From the NCBI GenBank assembly GCA_030844895.1, contig CM061231.1:130605023-130669022 (forward strand): DNA of 64,000 nt, written 5' to 3'. This document shows positions 24,511 through 35,710 of the stretch, piece after piece. A model generated the notes under the pieces. The model did no database searches. It worked only from the letters and a program-made list of their open reading frames with translations, and was not told the origin of the DNA. Position numbers and translations under genes: made by a program. Position 1 is the stretch's first letter, and each line of letters begins with the position of its first letter. The stretch comes from Ambrosia x helenae (taxonomy: Eukaryota > Streptophyta > Magnoliopsida > Asterales > Asteraceae).

Positions 24511-27009
24511 TTTGATAATAACGCAGAGATCAATGAAAATGAATTACTCCTACAACAACAGCCTGCAAATTCACCAGAAGAGCCTCAAAATTCACCACAG
24601 AGAAAGCAATTTGTTCTGTACTCGAATATAAAATTACAAGTAAGGGCGTCTGTTGATAACATGAATGAGGCGATGGCAAGCTTATCAAGTGCACAAAAAA
24701 AAGCAATCAAACAGATGGGATTTGAAGCTTTTTTTATCAATGAACATTAAAACAGTGCCAACAAAGTTAGCAAGATGGTTATTAGTGAATTATGATGATA
24801 GACGAGATGAATTGAATGTAGGAAACCACCTTATTCAAGTTACAAGCAACAAAGTTCAACAAGTCCTTGGTGTCCCAATGGGTAACCAGACAGTAAATGA
24901 AAAGAACAAACCAAGAAAGGGTTCATCTAACACGCTTACTGTATGGAAGTCCCAGTTTGAGCATAACAAGATTTTAATCTCGGATGTGAAGAAGAAAATA
25001 ATTGAAAGCAAAAGCGAAGACTGGATTTTCAAGTTGAACTTCCTTGTACTTTACAACTCTATATTTGGGCAAGTAACAAAGAGTTCAACAGTAAATCAAA
25101 TGTTCTTGAAAGGAGTGACAGATGACAAATCAATCAAAAAATTGAATTGGTGTGAGTACTTAATTTTCTGTCTCAAAAGAACGAAGGCAAGCTGGAACGG
25201 AACTGAAATGTATAATGGACCTTTGCCTTTTCTTGCGGTATGTTTTTTATTCATAATTATGTAAATGTAAAAGAAATACAAATTACGTAATGTGTTATTA
25301 CTAATTACGTAATGTGTTATTACTAATTACGTAATGATCAAATGTTAACTTTATTCACATGACAGATGCTTTATGTACATGAAAAGAGGTTATCACATGC
25401 TCCTGAAATAGCACAAACACCAGCAATTAAGTACATTAGCACCCAGAATTTGTCTGATGTTGATAAACATTTGTATGACAATGGGCCATTTTCAACTGAT
25501 GAAGAAGATAATGATGAGGATGAAGAAGGAAATTGTAACACCCCAACCGATGGCGGAAACATCGGGATGTCACGTATTGATGATTGTCCAGTAGCTCATG
25601 GTGAATAATAAATTCCATTAAATGATTTAAATGAATTACATACATTTGTTCTACATGAATTCGTACATCAAACTGAATATAAACTATGCACATTTCTTCA
25701 AGCATTAAGTCAAATCTTCAAGCAAGTAGAACCTGAAACATGTTAAGTTGAAAATATTTTGGGTCAACAAAAGTTGGTGAGAATTACATAGGTTTTTGAT
25801 AATTGAATAAAAAATGTTGTGCAATTCATGTGTCATGTCAATCTAGCCCATATGTGAGAACATACTAGAAATAAATCGAGTGCATAACCAACCCTGGTGA
25901 CTGTTATAATATGATACATCCCATACGCTCATGGTTCACTTGAATATGTTATACGATAACAAACACCCACGCTACCTTTGTAGGAGGCACGTATCCGGGT
26001 GGGATTGTCAGTCCAATAGATCTATCAATGTATACCGTCGGCTTGTACGGAGTTAATGATTATGCTAGAATGGTGCTTAGTCTAATCATGCTCAAGACAT
26101 AATGCAACATAGAAAACACATAGACACATTGATGATTGAATTGCATAAATGATGTTGTAACATGTTTCACCCCAAAAATGGTGATAAATAGAAAAGGGGC
26201 TATGTAAAACTCACCTTGGTAAAATGTTATATCTGTTGAAAAATTGCCAAATGGTGTTGCCCAAATGTATCAAGTATCACCCTATAATGAGGTAATAAAT
26301 ATGTCTAAGTCTATCTACAAATGTATATGTTCTAGGGCTTCGAATTGGGGATAATTGCTCGTTTGATTAATATTTAAAATATTCGCCAATTGAGAGAAAT
26401 TTAGTAAACAGGTAACCAAAAGTCTTTTTATGAAATTTAAATTTAGGATGGTCACAATAATGTGTTTAAAGCATAAAAATAATTTTTATAAAATTATTTT
26501 CTTTAAAATAGAATATTAATTCTATTTATAACAAATTGTCAAAATCTAACTTTAATATTTAAAAATATTAAAATTAAAGAATTATAAGTTTAAAACTTAT
26601 ATTTCTGTTCTAAATGATCAGAAATAATTTGTATAAAATTTTGGTGCAAAAATATTAAAAATTGGATTTATTATGATTTAATTATGATTAAAACTAACAA
26701 AAATTGGTTAAAAATACTAAATAAATGATTTTTCAGAAATAAAAATCATTTCTGAAAAGTTTAATGTTATAAAAACTTAGGATAATTTTTGTGGAAATTT
26801 ATAAGATCGTTTTGATATTTTAATGGATTTTTATAAATATAATAGTGTAAAATTGATTTAATTATTATAAATATTAAATAAATGAATTTCAGAAAAATAA
26901 AAATTGTAGATAAAACTTTGACATCAGATTTGCTAAAAATAATTTTTTTAGAATTTATAAAAGGGTTTTGATATTTAAAAAGGAATTTATAAGTTTAAAT
27001 GTAATATAT

Positions 27010-27140
27010 ATATTTGATAAAAACCAAAAAAAAAAAAAGAGAGAGAACAAAAGACGCCACCGCCGGGACTCGAACCCGGGTGGCTCGTGTATAAGGCAGC
27101 AGACACAACCATCTGGTCCAGCCAGTGGTTGTGTTAATTC
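27010..27140 (-). mobile_element. tRNA-derived SINE-like sequence
   Basis: On the minus strand an A-box-like motif (TGGACCAGATGGTTGTG) is followed by a B-box-like motif (CGGGTTCGAGTCCCGG) about 40 bp downstream. A C/T-rich tail with a long T-run comes next. It is not a foldable tRNA gene. This is the head-and-T-tail layout of some plant SINEs. No target duplication was found. Confidence 0.4.
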
Positions 27141-27757
27141 TTGTTTTTTTAAAAATATAAATATCATACTGATTATCATGTTCTTCCCCAAAATCAAATA
27201 CAAGCCCTAGCATTCTCAATTGATCAATACACACGACATTAACCCAATCAATCATGGGGTTAATGTCGTGCACACGCCGATTAACTAAACCCATAAGCAA
27301 AATCAAACTTACAGTCTTGTTTCGATGCTGAATTGTTTGGTCAAGGTTCGGGTCAACACGCGAGTATAGATCAAGAACAGAAGAATTTTGAGTAAAATTG
27401 AGGATTGGAAGAGGGTGTTCGGCAATGTGAGGATGTCTAGTAGTGTCCAATTTATAGGGAACGGGTCTAGACATTAGATTTGGCAAGGTTGACCACATTC
27501 AATTGTATATGCGTGAAAATGGAAAATGGCTACGAATTAATGATGTTTTAACGTGTATATGACGCGTAATTGATGAGGATTAGGCCGGATATCACGAGTT
27601 CTTACCATATATGTGTGATTGATTGCTAAATTAGTGGTTTGGTCAAATAAACATGTATTCTTCTGCTGCTACTGCTGTTCGCGAACCAGGGAATGGAAAA
27701 AGGAGGAGTGAATGTGTGTATTTATATAAAACGAATAGGAATCAAATCAAAATACAA

Positions 27758-27852
27758 GTGTGGCTCAGGTGGTTAAGGCGCGTGTGTGTGTTTGGTTTGG
27801 CTCCGGTTCGAGACCCGGCTGAGGCAAATGTTTTGCTTCTTTTTTTTTTACA
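27758..27852 (+). mobile_element. Second tRNA-like/SINE-like sequence
   Basis: GTGGCTCAGGTGGTTAAGGC (A-box-like) and CCGGTTCGAGACCCGG (B-box-like), about 30 bp apart, are followed by a T-run at 27839-27850. The anticodon region is a GT run and cannot form an anticodon arm, so it is a tRNA relic or SINE head, not a gene. Confidence 0.4.
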
Positions 27853-28995
27853 CAGCAAGGGAGAGGGGTGAGGGGTTTGGGCCGGTTCCTGGTGGGCCGG
27901 GATTTACCAGGGTTGGGCTGGGCTCCGGGTTTCCAAAAGAAGGGAGGAGAGTTTGGGCTGGGTTAAGGGGCTCTTGGTGTTGGACTAGGCCATAGTTGTA
28001 TTGTTTTGTTCTATCACTCTTTTTTTTTTCTTAATGTATTATTATTATAATTAAAAAATCTTTATATATATATATATATATATATATTTAAAAAGCTACA
28101 AAATAATTAAATGTAAATTTTAATAATAGAACTTGTCGTTTAATCCAAATTATATGTAACGTATAATTATTAAATGCGAATGTTACAAAAATGATGAAGT
28201 AGAAAGTCCTAGAGATGAAGAAGGACATAATGATGAGGATGAAGAAGATGATGGTGGAAATGAAGATGCTGGTGGTGTTGGTGGAGATGATTATGATGGT
28301 GAAGAAGGTGATGCAGAAAAAATGGAAGAAGATGGTAAGAATGAAGATGCATACATTCAGCATGATGAACAACAAATCTTTATTGAACAACAAATCCTTG
28401 TGGATAATCTTCAAAATCAAGATTCAGAAGAATTCAACGTCTTTGAAACAACAAAATCACTCTCTGACATTGATGAATTCTTGGAAAATTACAACACTCC
28501 ACAAGTCCCTATTGTAAGTGCAATAACTGTATAAAAATTACATAACATGCATATGTATATAGGATTTTAAAAAATCACGTAATGTTTGCAGGCTGGGGAT
28601 GCAAATGAGGCAACAACAACACCAAAAATACAAAAAGTTGCAACTCAAAAATCAACAGATGAGAGCATAAAAGGGTCAACAAGGAAAAAGACAATGGGAA
28701 AGAAGAAAAACAAAAGTCCTTACCCAGTTAATGAGAATGTAAGTAACTGTAATTTATTATGTCAAACATCAACAGAAATCATGTAATTTATTCACGTATT
28801 GTTTGCAGGAATGGATTTCAAAAATAGAAAACAAAATGGAGAAGTTTCAAACATATGTTGCTGAAATAGATGAAATTTTCGAAGAAGCCACTTCAAATTT
28901 TTTAGACAGCAACATTATAAAACTAATAAATTAGTAGCCGACTATATGTGTATTTACGTATAAAACGAAGGCAATAATAAAATAGAAAACATTAC

Positions 28996-30964
28996 CTTTG
29001 TGGGTAGTTTTTTCATTATATGCCACATACATAGCCGATGGCGAGCCTCAGTGAACACTTGTGGTACAGCCTGCATCATTGAAGGGTCTTGATCACTCAA
29101 GACTACACGAGGCTGTGAACCATGAGCTTTTAAAAAGCTTTCAAGCAACCACACATACGAATCTATAGTTTCATTAATTATCAATCCTGCGCCAAAAGTA
29201 ACACACTGTTTATGGTGGTCCACACCAGTGAAAGGCACAAACACCATGTTGTACCTGAAACATTATATAAAGATACGTATGTTAAGAAGTCACTAACACT
29301 GACTGCAACAAAAGTCGTAACACACGTTAAGCTATGAAATAGTTCAACATACTTGTTTGTGTTGTAGGTTGCATCAAAGGCTAAAACATCACCGAACGCC
29401 TTATAGTTCAGTTTCGAAATTTCATCCGCCCAGAAAACAGAGTGTAATTTACCATCGCGCACAACAAAGTCGTAAAAAAAATCTGGCAAATTTTCAAGCC
29501 GATCACGCAAGCGATCAAGGAACAATGACGAATCCCTTTCACCGATCCAAATTCTTAGTTGGTTACTAAAATTCTTGAAATCAACCGCAGTACCATTGAC
29601 GTTATGGTGGCCGCCTTTAAGAGACACTAAGTACCTATGAGCTTTCACGGGGCCAACACGGTTTAGACTCATATTATGAATAAACTGTTTTGTCGAGAAA
29701 GAAAGTTTCCGAGAAATCTTAGCAAGATCAAGGTTATTTTTATCCCAAAGCTGATGATTATGAACATCATTGAAACGAATAACTTTAAAACAAGAACCAC
29801 CACAAGTAATTGACACTAACACATGGGCTTGGCAGTTGGAAAGGCTGAATGAAGTTCTACGCGGTTTAACAGAAGATTCGTCTAGAGTGTCAAAGGTTTT
29901 ATTAACCTAAGGTTTACCGTATTTGCAACAACGAAGGTACTTGTGTGTCGGGGTACCTAACCAAACCTTAGTTTGTCCCTTCTTAACTGAAAAGCCAGCT
30001 TGTTGCGCATACTCCTTGTACATGGCCATTACTGCCTCGAACGTGGGGAAAGTCTGATCAACAACAGGCACGTACCGGGGGCTCACATTCGGGATCCAGA
30101 ATTGGGTCCCATTAGGGGTTGAAATGACATAGTACGGCTCGATATCTTCAGCTTCACCTGTGCAAAACAAGTTAAGTTAAAAAGTTTTAAAAGTAAAATC
30201 GTTTATATAAACTGTTAAGATAACAGCAAACAACAAAGACAAAAAGTTAAATGAAAAACACATAATAAAAATAGCATATTAACAACTACTGTGCGAGGGG
30301 TGCAACAGCAAACGTGTGTTACGTACGTTAACTTTGGATATTCTACTTGTAATCTTGTGTGTAAGACAAAAAACAATAATGAGTAGGTTAAAAAAGATTC
30401 ATCAACACATAAAAAACAATATTAACAGCTACTGTGCGAGGGGTGCAACATCAAAGGTGACTATTGGGAAACATTAGTCAGCACAAAAAACTCTAAAAAA
30501 AACACGTAATGCTTCATCAAAACAAAAGCTCATGCATTGTAGAACAACAAACAAAACACAAACTAACAAACTATTTATAGTCACATGTTTTGCAAAAATA
30601 ACTTACCTATTACATCCCCAGCTTCATAGTGATTTCCATCAACGTTCATTAACACAGATGACGAACCAACATTAAGTGCTGTACAAAAGAAACAAAAATA
30701 AATCTTATCAGCTTAAAAAAAACACTCATAAGCCTACGCAAAAACATATGAACATAACTTGTGTCTGTATCTTATCAGAGGGTTTAAGCAAAAAAATTTA
30801 ATCGATGTTGATTAAAATATGTACAAAGCTTCTGATCCATCATCGTCGCTTTGTTGCTCTGATTCCGATGCAATATGGGAAATTCCTTGAAAAACAGCCG
30901 GTCCATAATTATTCCCATGATCAGGGCTTAATAAATGGGGCGGATCTCCTTGATTCGATTCCAT
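28996..30964 (-). pseudogene. FAR1/FHY3-type MULE transposase gene, broken and truncated
   Basis: Exons on the minus strand: start exon from ATG 30964 (MESNQGDPPHLLSP), 30607-30678, 29353-30157 and 28996-29254. The FAR1 DNA-binding region (FPTFEAVMAMYKEYAQQAGF, LRCCKYGKP) precedes the MULE catalytic region (FGDVLAFDATYNTNKYNMVF, VLSDQDPSMMQAV, ARHRLCMWHIMKKLP). DATY and the LSDQDP aspartate are present. A single in-frame TAG (29907-29909) lies just after the FAR1 domain. After the donor at 28995 no further exon follows, so the C-terminal third, including the SWIM zinc finger, is missing. The phase of the first exon does not join the second cleanly, so an exon there may be lost. This is a dead copy. 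Confidence 0.82.
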
Positions 30965-31292
30965 AACATGAAGAGTTAATGAGGGGAGAAGAAGATTCAG
31001 GGAAGTTAATGAAGGGAGAAGAATATTGAGAAGAGTAAATGAGGGTTGAAGAAGAAGAAAATGGGGGGAAAGATATGGGGTGTGTGAAAGTAATTATGGA
31101 AGGTGACCTTGATGGACATGAAGCAGTAGATAGTTGGCAGATTTTGAAAGATATGGTGGCTTGTTCATTGACAAAAATACCCTTCTCCAAAATAAAATAA
31201 TGATAAATGATATGATGATGTGTCACAATGAGAGCCACATGTGGGGTTTGTCGGGGTTTCTTCATTTTGGAAGGTTTCTTCCCAATACTTAG

Positions 31293-31294
<2 letters not shown>

Positions 31295-31346
<52 letters not shown>
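31295..31346. repeat. (TA)n microsatellite
   Basis: A (TA)n tract of about 52 bp joins elements E4 and E5. Confidence 0.9.
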
Positions 31347-31348
<2 letters not shown>

Positions 31349-31750
31349 TAAAGTATATGGAGGAAACCCTCCTTATTTGGTAAACTCTGGAAACTCTAAC
31401 TTCCTAACATTTTTTTTTTTGAAAAAAATAGGGTATGTAATATACATTTTTTTAAGCATTTCGGGCCAAAAAAATCGAAAAAAGCGCCGAACGGATTTTT
31501 TTTAAAAAATAAAAAACGTCTACTGTTTACATATAGTTAACACCTGTTATTAGCGCTTAACATGTGTTAGTCAAAAATTTATTTTTTTTTTTAAAAAAAA
31601 AATACTCGGCGCTTTTTTAATTTTTTTGGCCCAAAATGCTTAAAATCATGTATATTACTTGCCCTATTTTTTTCAAAAAAAAAAAAATATTGGGAAGTCA
31701 GAGTTTCCAGAGTTTACCAAATAAGGAGGGTTTTCTCTATAACCATTCCC
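31347..31750. mobile_element. Foldback MITE E5, 404 bp
   Basis: Nearly the whole element is one inverted repeat. The left arm (ACCCTCCTTATTTGGTAAAC, TCTGGAAACTCT, GGCCAAAAAAAT, AAAAGCGCCGA) recurs inverted in the right arm over about 150 bp, leaving a centre of about 80 bp with TTAACA/TGTTAGT motifs. It is flanked by (TA)n on both sides and lies about 100 bp upstream of the TTC38-like start codon. Confidence 0.85.
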
Positions 31751-31853
31751 TATATATATATATATATATAATATAATAATAAGTAATAAGCGTCCAAAGG
31801 TGTTGGTGATATAGATATAGATATTGAAGAGGTAGGTAGGTAGGTATTTGGTG

Positions 31854-34800
31854 ATGGAAGATAGATGGGGTTACGAGATAAACACAGGGTCCTCCAGTTG
31901 CATCACTTCAATCAACTCGTATTATGAGCAGCTCCTTGGCTATGGCAGACGAAGGGGGGCTCTCATACTGGAAGCCATTCACGCTGATCCTAACTGTGTC
32001 TTAGCTAACATTTTGGCTGCCCATTTCTGCGCTTCTTCTCACCCTTCTCGCCTTCCTTCTCTCCTTCATGCCGCCATCCACAATCTCGTATTATTATTCT
32101 CTCTCTCTCTCTCTCTCTCTTATGTTTTTATTATTATTAATAATAATAATATCATCTTCTTTCCATTTCAATTTCAATTTGAATTTCAATTGAATTAGGG
32201 CAACGCCACTCCTTATGAAAAAGCAGTTTTTGATTCTATCCATTGTCTCATCTCTCCAAATCGGGATGATGACCTGGCTCTTCACTTACACTCCAAGGTA
32301 CAAAGATAACACTACTCACTCCATCATACGTACATTTAATTTAATATTGCCTTTCCTATTATTAATAATAATAATCAAGCATTTTTTTTTATTCCGGGCA
32401 AATTACATTTTAGGTAAATTCATTCCAGGACAAAGAAAATTACATTAAGATAGCGGGCAGGCGGGCAACAAGCTGCGCCGCCACCCCTTTCTGGATAGCA
32501 AATCCTAATCTACTAAAAACATAACCATGTCCACCCGGAGCCGAGACACTACTGTGAATAACCCGCTGGACCCTGGTCAGGAAACGGGTAGCCTCCGGTG
32601 CCAATGAGCCAAAGGTATCAAAAGCCAAAGGTATAAAAACGTGTTGGTTCTCCTCGCAGGCTTTAGCATGTTTTTCTACCTTCTTTGCCTCTGCTTTCCG
32701 GACCGCTTGCCCTGCAACAAAGCCACTGTCCCTCAACCCAACTAGGGGAGATACACCCGTCAGGTCAACACAAGCATGCTTCCCCCCGGCCCACCCAAAG
32801 ACAAGGAGATCTGCTGGTCGTAGGGTGGATCTCCCTTCTGCTGGATCCGAGAGGAAGTTTACAGGGGCCTCCTTCTTGGCTGAGATCCCAGCCCGTCTTA
32901 AAATGTCCCACAGAATGTCTCGAACCCAATCATGCCGATATTTAAAACCGGGCAACTCCTTACAATGAACCGCGTGTTCCCCGTATTCATCCAGGCAGGC
33001 CTTACGGCACATCGGACAGATGTCGTCCTCCTGGTACATTGGGATCATCAGACGATATTTAAGAATGGCCCTGTATTCAATAGCGGACATGCTTTGGCCT
33101 AAACCTTCGATCGGGATAACAGTTAGGAAATCTTGGGCGTGGGGGGTTTGCAGGCATTCAATAACTGCCCTCTGACGGGGGGACAGACCAAAAACTTCAC
33201 CCAGGTTCTGAGCGATTTTGCCATAAAGGGCATTCGCCAAAGTTTTCTGAGGCTTTGGGGGGGCGGTGTCCTTGTTAGAAAAAACCGCCAATATCAAAAC
33301 CTGGGAGATAGTCATTTAGCTTTTCGAGGGCCTGCACGTAGTCCAAGTCTACGCCGAAAACCCCGCTATTTCGTAGGATGTGGTCTTGAAGGTTCCAGGA
33401 CTGAGCTCGTGACGCCACAAACGCATACATGCCGACATCCTTCGCAGAGAGGAGCCCTAATCCTCCCACACGCATCGGCAAAGACGCCATCCGCCATTGT
33501 AGGTCACCAAAGAAAGGCCCCCCACATACCACTATGTCTTCAATGGCTTCCCGTAAACCCTTGTCAAAACATGATACTGCTTCATTCATCATGGAGGGTT
33601 GGCAGGTCCGTAACCCAAAAAGCAACTTAGCAACCCCCATACATGACCTGAGCAGGAGGAGTTCACTCTGGGGATCCCTAAGGCAGGGCAATAGTTGCAT
33701 GAGTTCAACAGCGCGCGATGCCCTCCGCCTTGCCAATCCGCGGATAAAATAAGGGTCACGGCTAACAGCCCCTCCGAGGAGCTTCACCCCTTTTTCTGGC
33801 CTACCAATCCCGCTGGGAAAAAGACCCTCCTGAAGTTTCACCCCATTACAAGACGGCCAAAAAACCTCTGTTTTCTTAATATTAAGCTGAAGCCCCAAGG
33901 ATGGCCCCTCTAGCCTGATAATTTCTAAGGCTTTAGCAACTTCGGTGGCCTCACCAATAATCGTCCCATCGTCCAGGTACCACGCATGAAATGGGAGTTT
34001 ACAAATTTCTTGTACCCGGAGAACCATAGGGTGTAAAGCAAGGGCGAAAAGGAGGGGACCTAAAGGGTCCCCCTGCTGAACCCCCGTGGTGGCCCCTATA
34101 CAGTCATTACCAACATACAACCTAGCTGGCTGGGCATATAGGAACTGGACCCATGAATAGATAGACGGGCAACGTTGATGGACCTCTCGAAGGAGGGCAG
34201 TGCGGTCGATCATATTAAAGGCGTTCGAAAAATCTACCGTGAGCATAGCCAAGGACCCGTCCGCATGGAAGGAGCTTAAGAACCTGTTCGCGCTGTGAAG
34301 CACCGCCTCCGCCCCATTGGGTGTTCCCACCCCAAATTGAAAGTCCCCAAGGTACTTAGCCATTTCCTTCCCAACCTTCCTCATAGCCACTTTAGAAACT
34401 AATCTGCGCCAAATGGCCCCTACGGCAATGGGCCGAATCCCGTTATCAGGTTTCAATAAAGGGGTGAGGGGGGCCGAAGAAATAAATTCAGCTAGAACCC
34501 TTGGGCACAAACCCCCTAGCCAAAGGTTGACGACTTCAGTAATAGCTGAGAGCAACCCCGTGGAAGTCACTGACCCTTCTCCAGTAAGAGCGTCTAGCAA
34601 ATGTTGGGCCCTCAAACCGTCCCTCCCACAAGAAGTCCCTTTAGGGAAAGACCGAAGACATCCAAGCACACAATCCATATCCACAATAAGGGCGGGCATG
34701 ACGTCAGAGTTGGCGGGCAGGGACGGAGGAGGCATCACCGGATGTTTGTCAATAAGGGCGTTCATGGTAGATTCCCCAAAAGGAGCAACCCCACTGGAAC

Positions 34801-35664
34801 ACAACACCTTGACAGCAGCTGTGAAGTGACCATCCCTAACTTTTCTTAGGCATTGTTTGACATTGGGGCTCTCTTCAGAAGACTTAATCCCCCTTACACC
34901 CTGGGTAAAGAAAACACCCTCCCCCGCACTATCAAAAAGGGAAGAAACCAAATCTGAAAACCCAGAACCGTCTTTCCACAAGGAAAGTGCTTGCAGGATG
35001 CTACTACATTGCAAGGATTTCCTATTCCCAGACCTCCGCTCCTGCCTAGTGGACGGTTTGACCACCCGCAGAGTACACCTCGGCAATAAAAGCAATTTGA
35101 CCCAACTTTCTACAGACCCTGGAGAGGCCACCACCTTTCGTAAGGCACCTGTCAAAACTTGGGCGAACGGCAATCGACAGCTTGGCGGAATGCTTTTGAC
35201 AGTTTGAATGGGCAGAGAGAAAACCTTTTCAAGGAGGGATAAGTCCCCGACAACCCCTCCTGAAGGACCTGGTTCCATATCAGTAGCCACACGCCGAGGT
35301 TTCTGAATCCCCACAATGAAATCTTCCACATCCCCTGTATTCATAGAAAAGGAGAAGACATCATCAACGCCGTGGTTACACCTTTTGCTAAGAGCATGCA
35401 TCACCATGCACCTCCCACATAGCCATTTGGCCCCATCTTGAAGGGCGCCCCCAACATCCATAAACAGGTCCAGATCTTGAGACATGGCATCTCGCAATGA
35501 CGCCTTCCGATTTTCTGTCTTGAAATGCAGACTCTGCATGTGCTCGAGAAGGCGGAAAAACCCCGAAAACCCCGGTTTACCATCTTTACACTCATGGAAA
35601 TGCATGAAGGGGCATGATCTAAGCCCACTACTTGCGCCCTCTTCAAAGATGCTATATAATAATA

Positions 35665-35710
<46 letters not shown>

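Larger units (their letters stand above)
25534..28187. mobile_element. Solo-LTR-like insertion, 2.65 kb
   Basis: It starts TGTAACACCCC and ends CGAATGTTACA (TG...CA with a short imperfect inverted repeat TGTAACA). The flanks are GAAAT (25529-25533) and AAAAT (28188-28192), a 5-bp duplication with one mismatch. It interrupts the acidic region of the plus-strand gene. The frame is open across the site when the insertion is removed, which supports the exact limits. It has no pol or gag domains. Two tRNA-like sequences lie inside it. Confidence 0.7.
23223..28934 (+). pseudogene. Element-borne multi-exon gene of unknown function (Ulp1-associated type), disrupted
   Basis: Exons: 23223-23247, 23324-23374, 23451-23540, 24527-25237, 25366 onward (interrupted by an insertion, ending 28513), 28592-28738 and 28809-28934 (TAG). 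The N-terminus is basic (RRKRG, KSERRTK) like a nuclear signal. The centre (KTVPTKLARWLLVNYDD, KVQQVLGVPMGN, WCEYLIFCLKRTKASWNG, GPLPFLAMLYVHEKR) resembles a family common in Asteraceae genomes that is often linked to Ulp1-type proteases; no protease domain is present here. A long acidic stretch and a short coiled-coil-like tail (WISKIENKMEKF) follow. Two lesions are visible. One is a one-base frameshift in the T-run 24729-24735, after which the conserved frame continues in +1. The other is the 2.65-kb insertion at 25534. Removing the insertion and one target copy leaves the frame open. Confidence 0.6.
22939..31294. mobile_element. FAR1/MULE-type composite element E4 flanked by (TA)n, about 8.4 kb
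   Basis: This unit is bounded on both sides by (TA)n and contains two convergent multi-exon genes: a plus-strand gene (23223-28934) and a minus-strand FAR1/MULE transposase gene (28996-30964). Both ends carry an AAGGGTATxxTxGTCAAT motif about 150 bp inside the border. The outermost bases (GGGGCGGTTATTC and, inverted, GGCTAAGTATTGGG) are not clear inverted repeats. It may be one aged autonomous element or two halves fused near 28935-28995. It was later hit by the solo-LTR-like insertion at 25534. Confidence 0.6.

Noticed and set aside
26995..27498. 167-codon open frame on the minus strand
   Set aside because: It runs through a SINE-like sequence and LTR-like DNA, with no domain; considered chance.
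27758..27830. Functional tRNA gene
   Set aside because: A- and B-box motifs are present but no acceptor stem or anticodon arm can form.
34413..35207. Plus-strand open frames opposite the reverse transcriptase
   Set aside because: Antisense shadows of the long minus-strand reverse-transcriptase frame.
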